Shown here: one piece after another, positions 19,600 to 27,580 of the stretch
Layout of the letters: every line of letters starts with the position of its first letter
How positions within the stretch are numbered: position 1 is the first letter of the stretch
Source: Flavobacterium sp.
Lineage (GTDB): Bacteria; Bacteroidota; Bacteroidia; Flavobacteriales; Flavobacteriaceae
Assembly: GCA_030151255.1 (NCBI GenBank)
Contig: JASLED010000070.1
Location: 1 to 64,000 of the forward strand
Direction: 5' to 3'
Length of the DNA: 64,000 bases
The notes under the pieces: model-generated
Database searches by the model: none
Seen by the model: the letters and a program-made list of their open reading frames with translations, nothing else
Told to the model about the DNA's origin: nothing
Position numbers and translations under genes: made by a program

Positions 19600-21594
19600 A
19601 TGACTTTTCAGGAACAAATTCTACAAGGTATTCCAAGCGAATTACCTGCTCCTAAAGCTTATGATACGAGCATTAACCATGCTCCAAAAAGAAAAGAAAT
19701 ACTTTCGGCAGACGAAAAAAAATTAGCCTTAAAAAATGCTCTGCGTTACTTTGATGTAAAGCATCACGAAGAGTTAATTCAAGAGTTTAAACATGAATTG
19801 GATACATACGGAAGAATCTACATGTATAGATTTCGTCCAGAATACAAAATGTATGCAAGACCAATAGAAGAATATCCAGGTAAATCTGAACAAGCAAAAT
19901 CAATTATGTTGATGATTCAGAATAATTTGGATTATGCTGTGGCACAACACCCGCATGAATTAATTACATATGGCGGTAATGGTGCAGTATTTTCTAATTG
20001 GGCACAGTATTTACTTACAATGAAGTATTTAGCCGAAATGACTGATGAACAAACATTGGTTATGTATTCTGGACATCCGATGGGATTATTTCCTTCACAC
20101 AAATTAGCTCCTAGAGTTGTTGTAACCAACGGAATGATGATACCGAATTATTCTAAACCAGATGATTGGGAGAAATTTAATGCTCTTGGTGTTACACAAT
20201 ACGGACAAATGACTGCTGGAAGCTACATGTACATTGGCCCACAAGGAATTGTTCACGGAACCACAATTACAGTATTAAACGGCGGAAGAAAAATTGCTAA
20301 AAATGGAGAAGATTTAACAGGTAAAATATTTGTTACTTCTGGATTAGGCGGAATGAGTGGTGCTCAACCAAAAGCAGGAAATATTGCTGGATGCATTACC
20401 ATTTGTGCCGAAGTAAATCCGAAAGCAGTACAAACAAGACATTCGCAAGGTTGGGTTGATGAAGTAGTTACCAATGCAAATGATTTGGTAGCAAGAGTAA
20501 AAAAAGCAAAAGAAAATAAAGAAATTGTTTCGATTGCTTATCAAGGAAACGTAGTTGACGTTTGGGAAGAATTTGACAAACAAAATATTTATATCGATTT
20601 AGGATCAGATCAAACATCACTTCACAATCCATGGGCAGGAGGATATTATCCTGTTGGATTATCTTTTGAAGAAGCAAATGATATGATGGCTAATCAACCA
20701 AACATTTTCAAAGATAAAGTGCAAGAATCTTTAAGAAGACAAGCGGCAGCTATTAACAAACACACTGCTAAAGGAACTTACTTTTTTGATTATGGAAATG
20801 CCTTTCTTTTAGAAGCATCTAGAGCTGGTGCTGATATTATGGCTGAAAATGGAATAGATTTTAGATATCCAAGTTATGTACAAGACATTATGGGACCAAT
20901 GTGTTTTGATTACGGATTTGGGCCTTTCCGTTGGGTATGTGCATCGGGCAATCCTGAAGATTTAGCCAAAACAGATGCTATTGCTTGCGAAATTTTAGAA
21001 GAAATGATGACAAATTCACCTGCTGAAATTCAACAACAAATGGCAGATAATATACGCTGGATAAAAGGTGCCCAAGAAAATAAATTGGTTGTAGGCTCTC
21101 AAGCTCGTATTCTTTACGCAGATGCAGAAGGACGTATAAAAATTGCAGAAGCTTTTAACAATGCTATAAAAGAAGGAAAAATTGGACCTGTTGTTTTAGG
21201 AAGAGATCATCATGACGTATCTGGAACGGATTCTCCTTACAGAGAAACTTCAAACATTTACGATGGATCTCGCTTTACTGCTGACATGGCTATTCACAAT
21301 GTAATTGGCGATAGTTTTAGAGGAGCAACTTGGGTTTCCATTCATAATGGCGGTGGCGTTGGCTGGGGCGAAGTAATTAACGGCGGATTTGGCATGCTTT
21401 TGGATGGAACAGAAGAATCGGACAAAAAATTAAAATCTATGCTTTTTTGGGATGTAAACAATGGAATTGCTAGAAGAAACTGGGCTAGAAACAAAGAAGC
21501 TACTTTTGCAATTAAACGTGCAATGGAGCATGAGCCATTGCTAAAAGTTACAATTCCAAATCTTGTAGACGAACAATTATTAAATAAATTCTAA
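19600..21594 (+). CDS. hutU: Urocanate hydratase (long form)
   Basis: Urocanase converts urocanate to imidazolone propionate in histidine degradation, using tightly bound NAD as electrophile. The NAD-binding block V-T-S-G-L-G-G-M-S-G-A-Q-P-K-A and the G-R-D-H-H-D-V-S-G-T-D-S-P-Y-R-E-T segment identify the family. At 664 residues it is about 100 longer than the classic Pseudomonas-type enzyme (about 555), as in the extended subgroup of urocanases. hutH, hutI and a conventional hutG are not adjacent. It is followed after 11 bases by a DUF4136 lipoprotein gene, which looks cotranscribed. Confidence 0.93.
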   Translation: MTFQEQILQGIPSELPAPKAYDTSINHAPKRKEILSADEKKLALKNALRYFDVKHHEELIQEFKHELDTYGRIYMYRFRPEYKMYARPIEEYPGKSEQAKSIMLMIQNNLDYAVAQHPHELITYGGNGAVFSNWAQYLLTMKYLAEMTDEQTLVMYSGHPMGLFPSHKLAPRVVVTNGMMIPNYSKPDDWEKFNALGVTQYGQMTAGSYMYIGPQGIVHGTTITVLNGGRKIAKNGEDLTGKIFVTSGLGGMSGAQPKAGNIAGCITICAEVNPKAVQTRHSQGWVDEVVTNANDLVARVKKAKENKEIVSIAYQGNVVDVWEEFDKQNIYIDLGSDQTSLHNPWAGGYYPVGLSFEEANDMMANQPNIFKDKVQESLRRQAAAINKHTAKGTYFFDYGNAFLLEASRAGADIMAENGIDFRYPSYVQDIMGPMCFDYGFGPFRWVCASGNPEDLAKTDAIACEILEEMMTNSPAEIQQQMADNIRWIKGAQENKLVVGSQARILYADAEGRIKIAEAFNNAIKEGKIGPVVLGRDHHDVSGTDSPYRETSNIYDGSRFTADMAIHNVIGDSFRGATWVSIHNGGGVGWGEVINGGFGMLLDGTEESDKKLKSMLFWDVNNGIARRNWARNKEATFAIKRAMEHEPLLKVTIPNLVDEQLLNKF

Positions 21595-21605
21595 ATAAAA
21601 CCCTT

Positions 21606-22166
21606 ATGAAAAATTTAATTCGCTTTGCTGCTGTGGCTGCACTTTTTGTGTTTACTGCAGCTTGTAGTAGTGTTTCTGTTAGCACTGATTACGACAAAAA
21701 CACCAACTTTACTGTGTACAAAACGTACGCTTTCTTTAAAGAAGGAATTGATCAAGTAAAGTTAAACGACCTTGATAAAAAACGTATCTTAAATGCGATT
21801 GATCAAAATCTTGCTACTAAAGGTATGATTAAAAAAAGTGAGAATCCGCAAGTATTAATCAACATTTTTACAAAAGAACAACAACAATTAAACATTACAA
21901 ACAACAACGATTACTTCTATTCTAGATGGGGTTATTACGGATGGGGATATTCTCCTTATATGGGACCATCTACAACAACGGTATCTACAACCATGGAAGG
22001 TAAGTTATTTATAGACTTTATAGATACAAATAAAAAAGCGTTGATTTGGCAAGGAGTAGGAACAGGATACATTGACAATGCTAACACACCTGAAAAGAAA
22101 GAACAAAAAATTCAGGATTTTGTAAACACAATCTTAGCTAAATATCCTCCTCAATTGAAGAAATAA
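21606..22166 (+). CDS. DUF4136 lipoprotein
   Basis: This 186-residue lipoprotein has the signal M-K-N-L-I-R-F-A-A-V and acylated Cys20 in T-A-A-C-S-S. The D-Y-D-K-x-T-N-F-x-x-Y-K-T-Y-A-F block after the anchor and the repeated W-G-Y-Y-G-W-G-Y aromatic stretch are the marks of DUF4136. Members are periplasmic or outer-membrane lipoproteins without a proven role. It sits 11 bases after hutU and is followed by a strong terminator, so it ends that transcript. Nothing ties it functionally to histidine breakdown. Confidence 0.88.
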   Translation: MKNLIRFAAVAALFVFTAACSSVSVSTDYDKNTNFTVYKTYAFFKEGIDQVKLNDLDKKRILNAIDQNLATKGMIKKSENPQVLINIFTKEQQQLNITNNNDYFYSRWGYYGWGYSPYMGPSTTTVSTTMEGKLFIDFIDTNKKALIWQGVGTGYIDNANTPEKKEQKIQDFVNTILAKYPPQLKK

Positions 22167-22183
22167 TATATATTATTTTAGAT

Positions 22184-22223
22184 ACAAAAAAATCCCGTAA
22201 GAATAAATCTTACGGGATTTTTT
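22184..22223 (+). terminator. Terminator of the hutU transcript
   Basis: An A-run and stem reading AAATCCCGTAAG pairs with CTTACGGGATTT around a 7-base loop, followed by T residues. Confidence 0.85.
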
Positions 22224-22251
22224 TAATACAATGTCCTAAAAGGATTTTTAC

Positions 22252-22286
22252 AAAAAAAAGGATCTAGTAAACTAGATCCTTTTTTA
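22252..22286 (-). terminator. Terminator of the Ig-repeat lipoprotein gene
   Basis: AAGGATCTAGT (22258-22268) pairs with its complement at 22271-22281, flanked by A and T runs. It lies about 55 bases past the stop of the minus-strand gene and could also back up the hutU terminator. Confidence 0.75.
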
Positions 22287-22338
22287 TATCTAACATTGAA
22301 ATAGTTTTTTATAAAATAACTATACTTTCAATCAATCC

Positions 22339-23724
22339 TTATTTTCCTAATCTTGTTACTTTTGAAGAACGTACAGTAACTTTTGCCAAATTACTACTTG
22401 CTTTTGTAATTTTTGATTTAGCAAAACTAGCTGCACTAGAAGAACCATTTATATACAAGAAATCTCCTGTCAAGTTAAGGCTAAATGGTTTTGAAGATAA
22501 TGTTGCTCCAGAAGTACACGTTCCATGAAATACTGATGCATCAGAATTTGGAGCAACATTAAGCGCCAAACTAATACCTGATGTAGTAGAATCAATAACT
22601 TTGTCTACTGCCCAAATACCAACAAACATAGCTGTTGTATTTGTTGCCGTTGGTAGATCATATTCATAATAACCTGGCTGTGCTGTAGACGGTTTAGCTG
22701 GAGTACTGAATTGAATTAAAGCAGCATTATCAGCATTAGTAGCATCTTCTGCCTCAACACTCCATACTGCATAAACTACTTTAGTAGTAGGATTTTGATC
22801 TAAACCAAGAAAAACTAAAAACGCATCTTTTACATTATAAGTAGTTCCGTTATAAACATAGGTTCCTGAAAGAGTAGTACTTGGAACATCTTTTGGTTGA
22901 ACAACTACAGCAACCTCATTACTAACTTTTCCATCTTTTTTAGCTGTAAAAGGGTAAGTACCTGCCTGTTGAGCAGTAATACCCATTTCTCCTTTATCAT
23001 CAGTTAAAGCTATTCCGCCATTCCCGTCTCCTATAGGGCTTTCTCCTACATAAAGTTCTGCATTAGCTACAGGACCAGCTGCATTTGTAACACGTAACCT
23101 AAATGGAGCACCAACTTTTACATCTGCTGCTGGAGTTACCAAAGTTAATGTTAAAGCATCTTGATCAACTGTTACAGTAACAGTTACCTCATTACTATCT
23201 GTATAATCTGCTTTAGTTGCTTTAAATTTATGAACACCTGCTGTTGCTTTCCATGGGTTAGCCACTTCAGCACCATTAAGCATTAATTTATAGCCACCTA
23301 CGCTAGCTCCATTGTTATCTTTAACAACAAACGTAACATCTGCTCCAACTTTAGCTTCAGATGGACCTGTTAATACTAATGATTTAACACCAGGCTCACC
23401 TTTTTTAGTTACTGTAATTGTAATAGCATTAGAATCATTAAAATTTGATTTTTTAGCAACTACTTTATAGCTACCTTCTTTCTCAAATTTATAAGGATTA
23501 GCTACTTTTTTACCATCTACATGGAATTCAGCTCCTGATTCTTCTTTTCCATCAACTTTAGCTGTAAAAGTAACTGAAGTACCTTCTTCTATAGTTCCGT
23601 TAGGTGAAGCTGAAATCGATAATTGTTTTTTATCAGGATCTGGTTTTGAGTTGTCGCTCTTACTACAAGATGCCCCGAACGTAGCTAAACCAGCTACAGC
23701 CAAAAACATAAATAATTTTCTCAT
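22339..23724 (-). CDS. Surface lipoprotein with three Ig-like repeats
   Basis: I do not recognise a named family. The 461-residue protein has a lipoprotein signal (Cys20 in G-A-S-C-S-K-S) and a Ser/Asp/Lys-rich tail after the Cys, which may favour surface display in flavobacteria. Three Ig-like beta-sandwich repeats follow (about residues 34-108, 113-188 and 190-276). The first two share N-P-Y/W-K near V-A-N-P and end in D-S-N-x-x-T-x-T-V-T. A C-terminal domain of about 180 residues (G-T-Y-V-Y-N-G-T-T-Y-N onward) holds one lone Cys. It probably presents the C-terminal domain away from the membrane. It stands alone with its own terminator. Confidence 0.75.
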   Translation of the reverse strand: MRKLFMFLAVAGLATFGASCSKSDNSKPDPDKKQLSISASPNGTIEEGTSVTFTAKVDGKEESGAEFHVDGKKVANPYKFEKEGSYKVVAKKSNFNDSNAITITVTKKGEPGVKSLVLTGPSEAKVGADVTFVVKDNNGASVGGYKLMLNGAEVANPWKATAGVHKFKATKADYTDSNEVTVTVTVDQDALTLTLVTPAADVKVGAPFRLRVTNAAGPVANAELYVGESPIGDGNGGIALTDDKGEMGITAQQAGTYPFTAKKDGKVSNEVAVVVQPKDVPSTTLSGTYVYNGTTYNVKDAFLVFLGLDQNPTTKVVYAVWSVEAEDATNADNAALIQFSTPAKPSTAQPGYYEYDLPTATNTTAMFVGIWAVDKVIDSTTSGISLALNVAPNSDASVFHGTCTSGATLSSKPFSLNLTGDFLYINGSSSAASFAKSKITKASSNLAKVTVRSSKVTRLGK

Positions 23725-24184
23725 AAAAATTTGCTTTAATTAGTTATTAATATGGTTGCAATATAAAAACATTTTCTAAACAAAAAAAAAAAAAGTTAAT
23801 ATTAACAATATAATTACTTAACACTTTAAACTAAAAGAACGATTTTCACAAAGTAATATGGCACACACATGTATATTTTACAACAAAACAAACCATAAAA
23901 AACATATATTTAACTTCATTTACAAATATATTAAACAATTCATCACAATAAAACGATTCTATTTTTTTAAAAAATCACGCTTATATATCCAAGATCAATA
24001 CTGAAACTATAGCTGTATATATTTAGAAATTAACAAAGATTAATTTATTTTATTGAGTTATTGATACCATATAAGCTTCTACCTCTAGCAACAGTTTAGT
24101 AGAAATAAAATAAGACAATTGATAAAGAAATAAGTTTTCTTATATTTACTGCAATCAAAAAACTATTTATTTTTTTCCAATATC
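23725..24184. other. Divergent intergenic region upstream of the aromatic amino acid hydroxylase
   Basis: The 460 bases have a 13-A run near 23783 and no plausible gene. The only signal I trust is the hydroxylase promoter at 24119-24148. No convincing TAnnTTTG box precedes the Ig-repeat lipoprotein gene. Confidence 0.55.
24119..24148 (+). promoter_or_regulatory. Promoter of the aromatic amino acid hydroxylase gene
   Basis: TTG at 24119-24121, a 19-base spacer and TATATTTA at 24141-24148 (one mismatch to TAnnTTTG) stand 36 bases before the ATG. Confidence 0.5.
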
Positions 24185-25933
24185 ATGAATGCACAAGAAT
24201 ACACAAGTAATGATCTAATTGACAGATTACCTCCTCATTTAAAACAATTTATTAAACCGCAAAATTACGAAGATTACACATCTATTAATCAGGCGGTTTG
24301 GAGATATGTTATGCGTAAAAACGTAGATTATCTTTCTAAAGTTGCACATGAGTCATATCTTGACGGATTAGATAAAACAGGTATTTCTATTGAAGCTATT
24401 CCAAGTATGTATGGAATGAATCGAATTTTAAAAGAAATTGGTTGGGCTGCAGTTGCCGTAGATGGTTTTATTCCTCCAAATGCTTTTATGGAATTTCAGG
24501 CTTACAAAGTTTTAGTAATTGCATCAGACATTAGACAATTGGAAAACATTGAATATACACCTGCTCCAGATATCATTCACGAAGGCGCTGGACATGCTCC
24601 AATTATTGCAAATCCGGAATATGCAGAATATTTAAGACGTTTTGGCGAAATTGGTTGCAAAGCCATTTCTTCGGCACATGATTATGAAATTTACGAAGCT
24701 ATTCGCTTACTTTCTATTTTAAAAGAAGCAGAAGGAGTAGATGCAGAAGACATAAAAAAAGCAGAAGATGAAGTTGATCGTTTACAAGCAATTACATCAG
24801 CTCCTTCTGAAATGGCTTTAATAAGAAATTTACATTGGTGGACTGTAGAATATGGATTAATCGGAACAGTTGAAAATCCAAAAATTTACGGTGCTGGCTT
24901 ACTTTCTTCTATTGGAGAAAGTGCTTGGTGTATGACAAATAATGTAAAAAAATTACCTTATACAATAGAATCAGCTCATCAAGGTTTTGACATTACAAAA
25001 CCGCAACCGCAATTATATGTTACACCAGACTTTGCTTACTTAAGTGAAGTATTAGAGCAATTTGCAAATTCAATGGCACTTAGAACAGGCGGTTTAAACG
25101 CTATGAATAAACTTATTCAATCAAAAGCTATGGGAACCGTTGAACTGAATACTGGATTACAAATTTCCGGAACTTTTACTTCGATGATTGAACAAGACGG
25201 AAAACCAGTTTACATTCAAACTCAAGGACCAACTGCTTTAGCTTATCGAGAAAAAGAATTGGTTGGACATGGAGTACAAACTCATGCTGAAGGTTATGGA
25301 ACAGTTTTAGGCAAATTAAAAGGCATCAATCTTTCTATTGAAGACATGAGCCCAAAGGATTTAAAAGCTTATTCTATTTATGAAGGAAAACACGTTGATT
25401 TAGAATTTGAAGGAGATATAACTGTTTCAGGAACAATTATTACTGGAATAAGAAATATTTTTGGGAAAATTCAATTAATCAGTTTCAAAAATTGTACAGT
25501 AACTCATGGCGAAACTGTATTGTTTCAGCCAGAATGGGGAACGTATGACATGGCTGTAGGAACAGCAATTATATCTGGTTTTTCTGGACCAGCAGATAGC
25601 AATAGTTTTAACATGGTAAATCATGTTCCTTCATCAAAAACAATAAAAGCAAAAAGAGATGAAGAACGCATAAAGTTAGAAGCACTTTACGCTAAAGTTC
25701 GTCAGGTTAGAGAAGAAAACAAAGATTTTGATCTACAAGAAATACTTTCAACGTTAATGAACGAACATAAAGCAGATTGGTTATTAACTGTAGAGATTGC
25801 AGAATTAGCAAAAAATAAAAATCTTTCTTCGTTATACAACAAAGCAATTGAGCGCTTAGAAATTGTAAGCAAAGAAAGACCTAAAGTAGCCCATCTAATA
25901 AAAGACGGAATAAGTATTATCGAAAACTCATAA
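24185..25933 (+). CDS. Aromatic amino acid hydroxylase, long bacterial form
   Basis: This 582-residue protein belongs to the pterin-dependent phenylalanine/tyrosine/tryptophan hydroxylases, which use non-haem iron and O2. The iron ligands are His132 and His137 in H-E-G-A-G-H-A-P and Glu222 in W-W-T-V-E-Y-G-L. The gap from the second His to the Glu is 85 residues, against 40 in human phenylalanine hydroxylase; a helical insert (K-E-A-E-G-V-D-A-E-D-I-K-K) accounts for it. A region of about 250 residues after the catalytic core is absent from classic PhhA and has no assigned function. The natural substrate is probably phenylalanine, but that is inference. No pterin-4a-carbinolamine dehydratase gene is adjacent. 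Its last 6 bases overlap the convergent DUF4230 gene. Confidence 0.85.
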   Translation: MNAQEYTSNDLIDRLPPHLKQFIKPQNYEDYTSINQAVWRYVMRKNVDYLSKVAHESYLDGLDKTGISIEAIPSMYGMNRILKEIGWAAVAVDGFIPPNAFMEFQAYKVLVIASDIRQLENIEYTPAPDIIHEGAGHAPIIANPEYAEYLRRFGEIGCKAISSAHDYEIYEAIRLLSILKEAEGVDAEDIKKAEDEVDRLQAITSAPSEMALIRNLHWWTVEYGLIGTVENPKIYGAGLLSSIGESAWCMTNNVKKLPYTIESAHQGFDITKPQPQLYVTPDFAYLSEVLEQFANSMALRTGGLNAMNKLIQSKAMGTVELNTGLQISGTFTSMIEQDGKPVYIQTQGPTALAYREKELVGHGVQTHAEGYGTVLGKLKGINLSIEDMSPKDLKAYSIYEGKHVDLEFEGDITVSGTIITGIRNIFGKIQLISFKNCTVTHGETVLFQPEWGTYDMAVGTAIISGFSGPADSNSFNMVNHVPSSKTIKAKRDEERIKLEALYAKVRQVREENKDFDLQEILSTLMNEHKADWLLTVEIAELAKNKNLSSLYNKAIERLEIVSKERPKVAHLIKDGISIIENS

Positions 25934-26560
25934 AGGGAAAGTGGCAATTATGTCACTTTCTTTGTTTATAACATTACCTTGATATTCTAATGTCCAACCC
26001 AAAGTATTTGTTACAATCAATATTTTACTCAATTCAGTAATTAATCGATTTTCAGCATTAGCGCGTAAACTAGATTTCTCTACCTTTTGCTCCAAATCTT
26101 TTTTCACTTTTTCATTAATTTTGTTATAATCATCTCCTGTAAAAGGATTAAACTTACTCGATTCTACATCATACATTTTATAATCGGGATAAATATGAAT
26201 ATCAGCCTCCGGAATAAATAAAATTTGAACAATCTTATTTTTTTCATCAACCTGATACTTTAACTGAGACAAATCGTATTCTACCGTAGCTTTTGCATTT
26301 ACAATAACCACAGCTTTTTTATCAAACGACAACAAATTCATTAAATACTTTTGTTGATCTTGATATGTCATCACTTGTGTAAAATTTGCCTCTGTTACAA
26401 TTAATTTACTTACATTTTTTAATTGTTCTTGAATAAGATTGGAGTTATAATCCATTTTGCTACTCGAGTTTTCTGTAAAATACTTATACATAAACCCTCC
26501 AGCGGCCATAAAAAATAGTATTACAAATAATGCGAAAATAGCTCTAAATATTTTTCTCAT
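25928..26560 (-). CDS. DUF4230 family membrane-anchored protein
   Basis: This 210-residue protein has one N-terminal transmembrane segment (about residues 7-27, A-I-F-A-L-F-V-I-L-F-F-M-A-A-G-G). The body has the DUF4230 pattern: T-E-A-N-F-T-Q-V-M-T-Y, then V-V-I-V-N-A-K-A-T-V-E-Y-D-L and P-E-A-D-I-H-I-Y-P-D-Y. Function is unknown in this family. It starts 2 bases after the stop of the GSCFA gene and is translated with it. The last 6 bases overlap the convergent hydroxylase gene, so mRNA 3' ends of both genes must overlap. Confidence 0.85.
   Translation of the reverse strand: MRKIFRAIFALFVILFFMAAGGFMYKYFTENSSSKMDYNSNLIQEQLKNVSKLIVTEANFTQVMTYQDQQKYLMNLLSFDKKAVVIVNAKATVEYDLSQLKYQVDEKNKIVQILFIPEADIHIYPDYKMYDVESSKFNPFTGDDYNKINEKVKKDLEQKVEKSSLRANAENRLITELSKILIVTNTLGWTLEYQGNVINKESDIIATFPL
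25935..25967 (+). terminator. Probable hydroxylase terminator inside the convergent gene
   Basis: GAAAGTG (25937-25943) pairs with CACTTTC (25954-25960) and is followed by TTTGTTT. It starts a few bases after the hydroxylase stop codon and lies within the 3' coding end of the DUF4230 gene. Confidence 0.5.
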
Positions 26561-26562
26561 AA

Positions 26563-27519
26563 TTATCTAAAATTCATGAAAGGATAACGTTCTAATAAAT
26601 AATCTATCTTTTCTATTAATGTATCTAAAAATTTCAAATGTTGTTCTGCTGTTGGGTTAAATGGTCTGTGATTTAATCCTTTTTGTACTTCATCAACTTT
26701 TTTCATTACCGAATACATTTCTGGATCTATAAAAAATTGTTGCACCTTTTCCCAAATATATTCTATTGCTAATTCATTTGGATGCAACATATCTATTTTG
26801 TAATAACGATAATCTCGCAATTCATCCATCATGATTTCATAGGCTGGAAAATAATTTATCTTATCATCTTTTAATTGACGGATAGCTTCGTGCAATCCAC
26901 CAATCAAAACAGATTTACTTTGCTGATTTTCTATTAAACCATCTTTAATATGACGTACTGGAGAAATAGTAAATTGTATTTGTGCCTGTTGATTTACCTT
27001 TCTAATTTGACGAACAATAGCAACACAGCTATCAACAATTTCTTGATAGCCGAGCAAACGCTTTTCAAAATTAGAATTAGGTATTTTATGACAATTTGCC
27101 ACCAACTCTCCCGAATCTTTTAAAGCATATACCCAAGCCGTACCAAGCGTAATACTAATTAGTGAGCTTTCTTTTAACGATTCTTGTAAATCAAAAAGCT
27201 TTACATTTAACTTGGTAATAATATCTTCTTGCTCAAGTTCATTCATATCAGAATGAGCTAAAAATGAGCTCCAAATATCATTATGAATAAAAACATCACT
27301 TTCAGAAAAAACATATTCGTTTACAGCTAAATCAATTATTTTTTCAATTGCTTTTGGATGAAACAAAATACCAAACGGATTAATCAATTGCTGAAATTGA
27401 TATTCTTTAAACTTCTCGCCAATATTTACCGCAAAACACGAGCCAAAAAAAAGCAATCTATCATTGTAGGTGATTTTTTTACCCGCATAATGAATAGGAA
27501 CTACAGTGCTTAAATTCAT
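26563..27519 (-). CDS. GSCFA-domain protein
   Basis: This 318-residue protein carries the name-giving motif G-S-C-F-A at about residues 27-31 (L-L-F-F-G-S-C-F-A-V-N-I-G). It continues with N-P-F-G-I-L-F-H-P, T-L-G-T-A-W-V-Y and S-P-V-R-H-I-K-D-G. C-terminal Y-K-I-D-M-L-H-P resembles the Asp-x-x-His end of SGNH hydrolases, so an esterase-like activity is plausible though unproven; the motif Ser28 would be the nucleophile. No signal peptide is present. It heads a two-gene unit with DUF4230 and is separated from alaS by a terminator. Confidence 0.87.
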   Translation of the reverse strand: MNLSTVVPIHYAGKKITYNDRLLFFGSCFAVNIGEKFKEYQFQQLINPFGILFHPKAIEKIIDLAVNEYVFSESDVFIHNDIWSSFLAHSDMNELEQEDIITKLNVKLFDLQESLKESSLISITLGTAWVYALKDSGELVANCHKIPNSNFEKRLLGYQEIVDSCVAIVRQIRKVNQQAQIQFTISPVRHIKDGLIENQQSKSVLIGGLHEAIRQLKDDKINYFPAYEIMMDELRDYRYYKIDMLHPNELAIEYIWEKVQQFFIDPEMYSVMKKVDEVQKGLNHRPFNPTAEQHLKFLDTLIEKIDYLLERYPFMNFR

Positions 27520-27535
27520 CTTATTTATTTTTTGA

Positions 27536-27572
27536 CAAAAAAAAGATTCCTACAAAAGGAATCTTTTTTTCA
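27536..27572 (-). terminator. Terminator of alaS
   Basis: AGATTCC (27544-27550) pairs with GGAATCT (27558-27564) between A and T runs, 17 bases past the alaS stop. Confidence 0.8.
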
Positions 27573-27580
27573 TTTTAATA

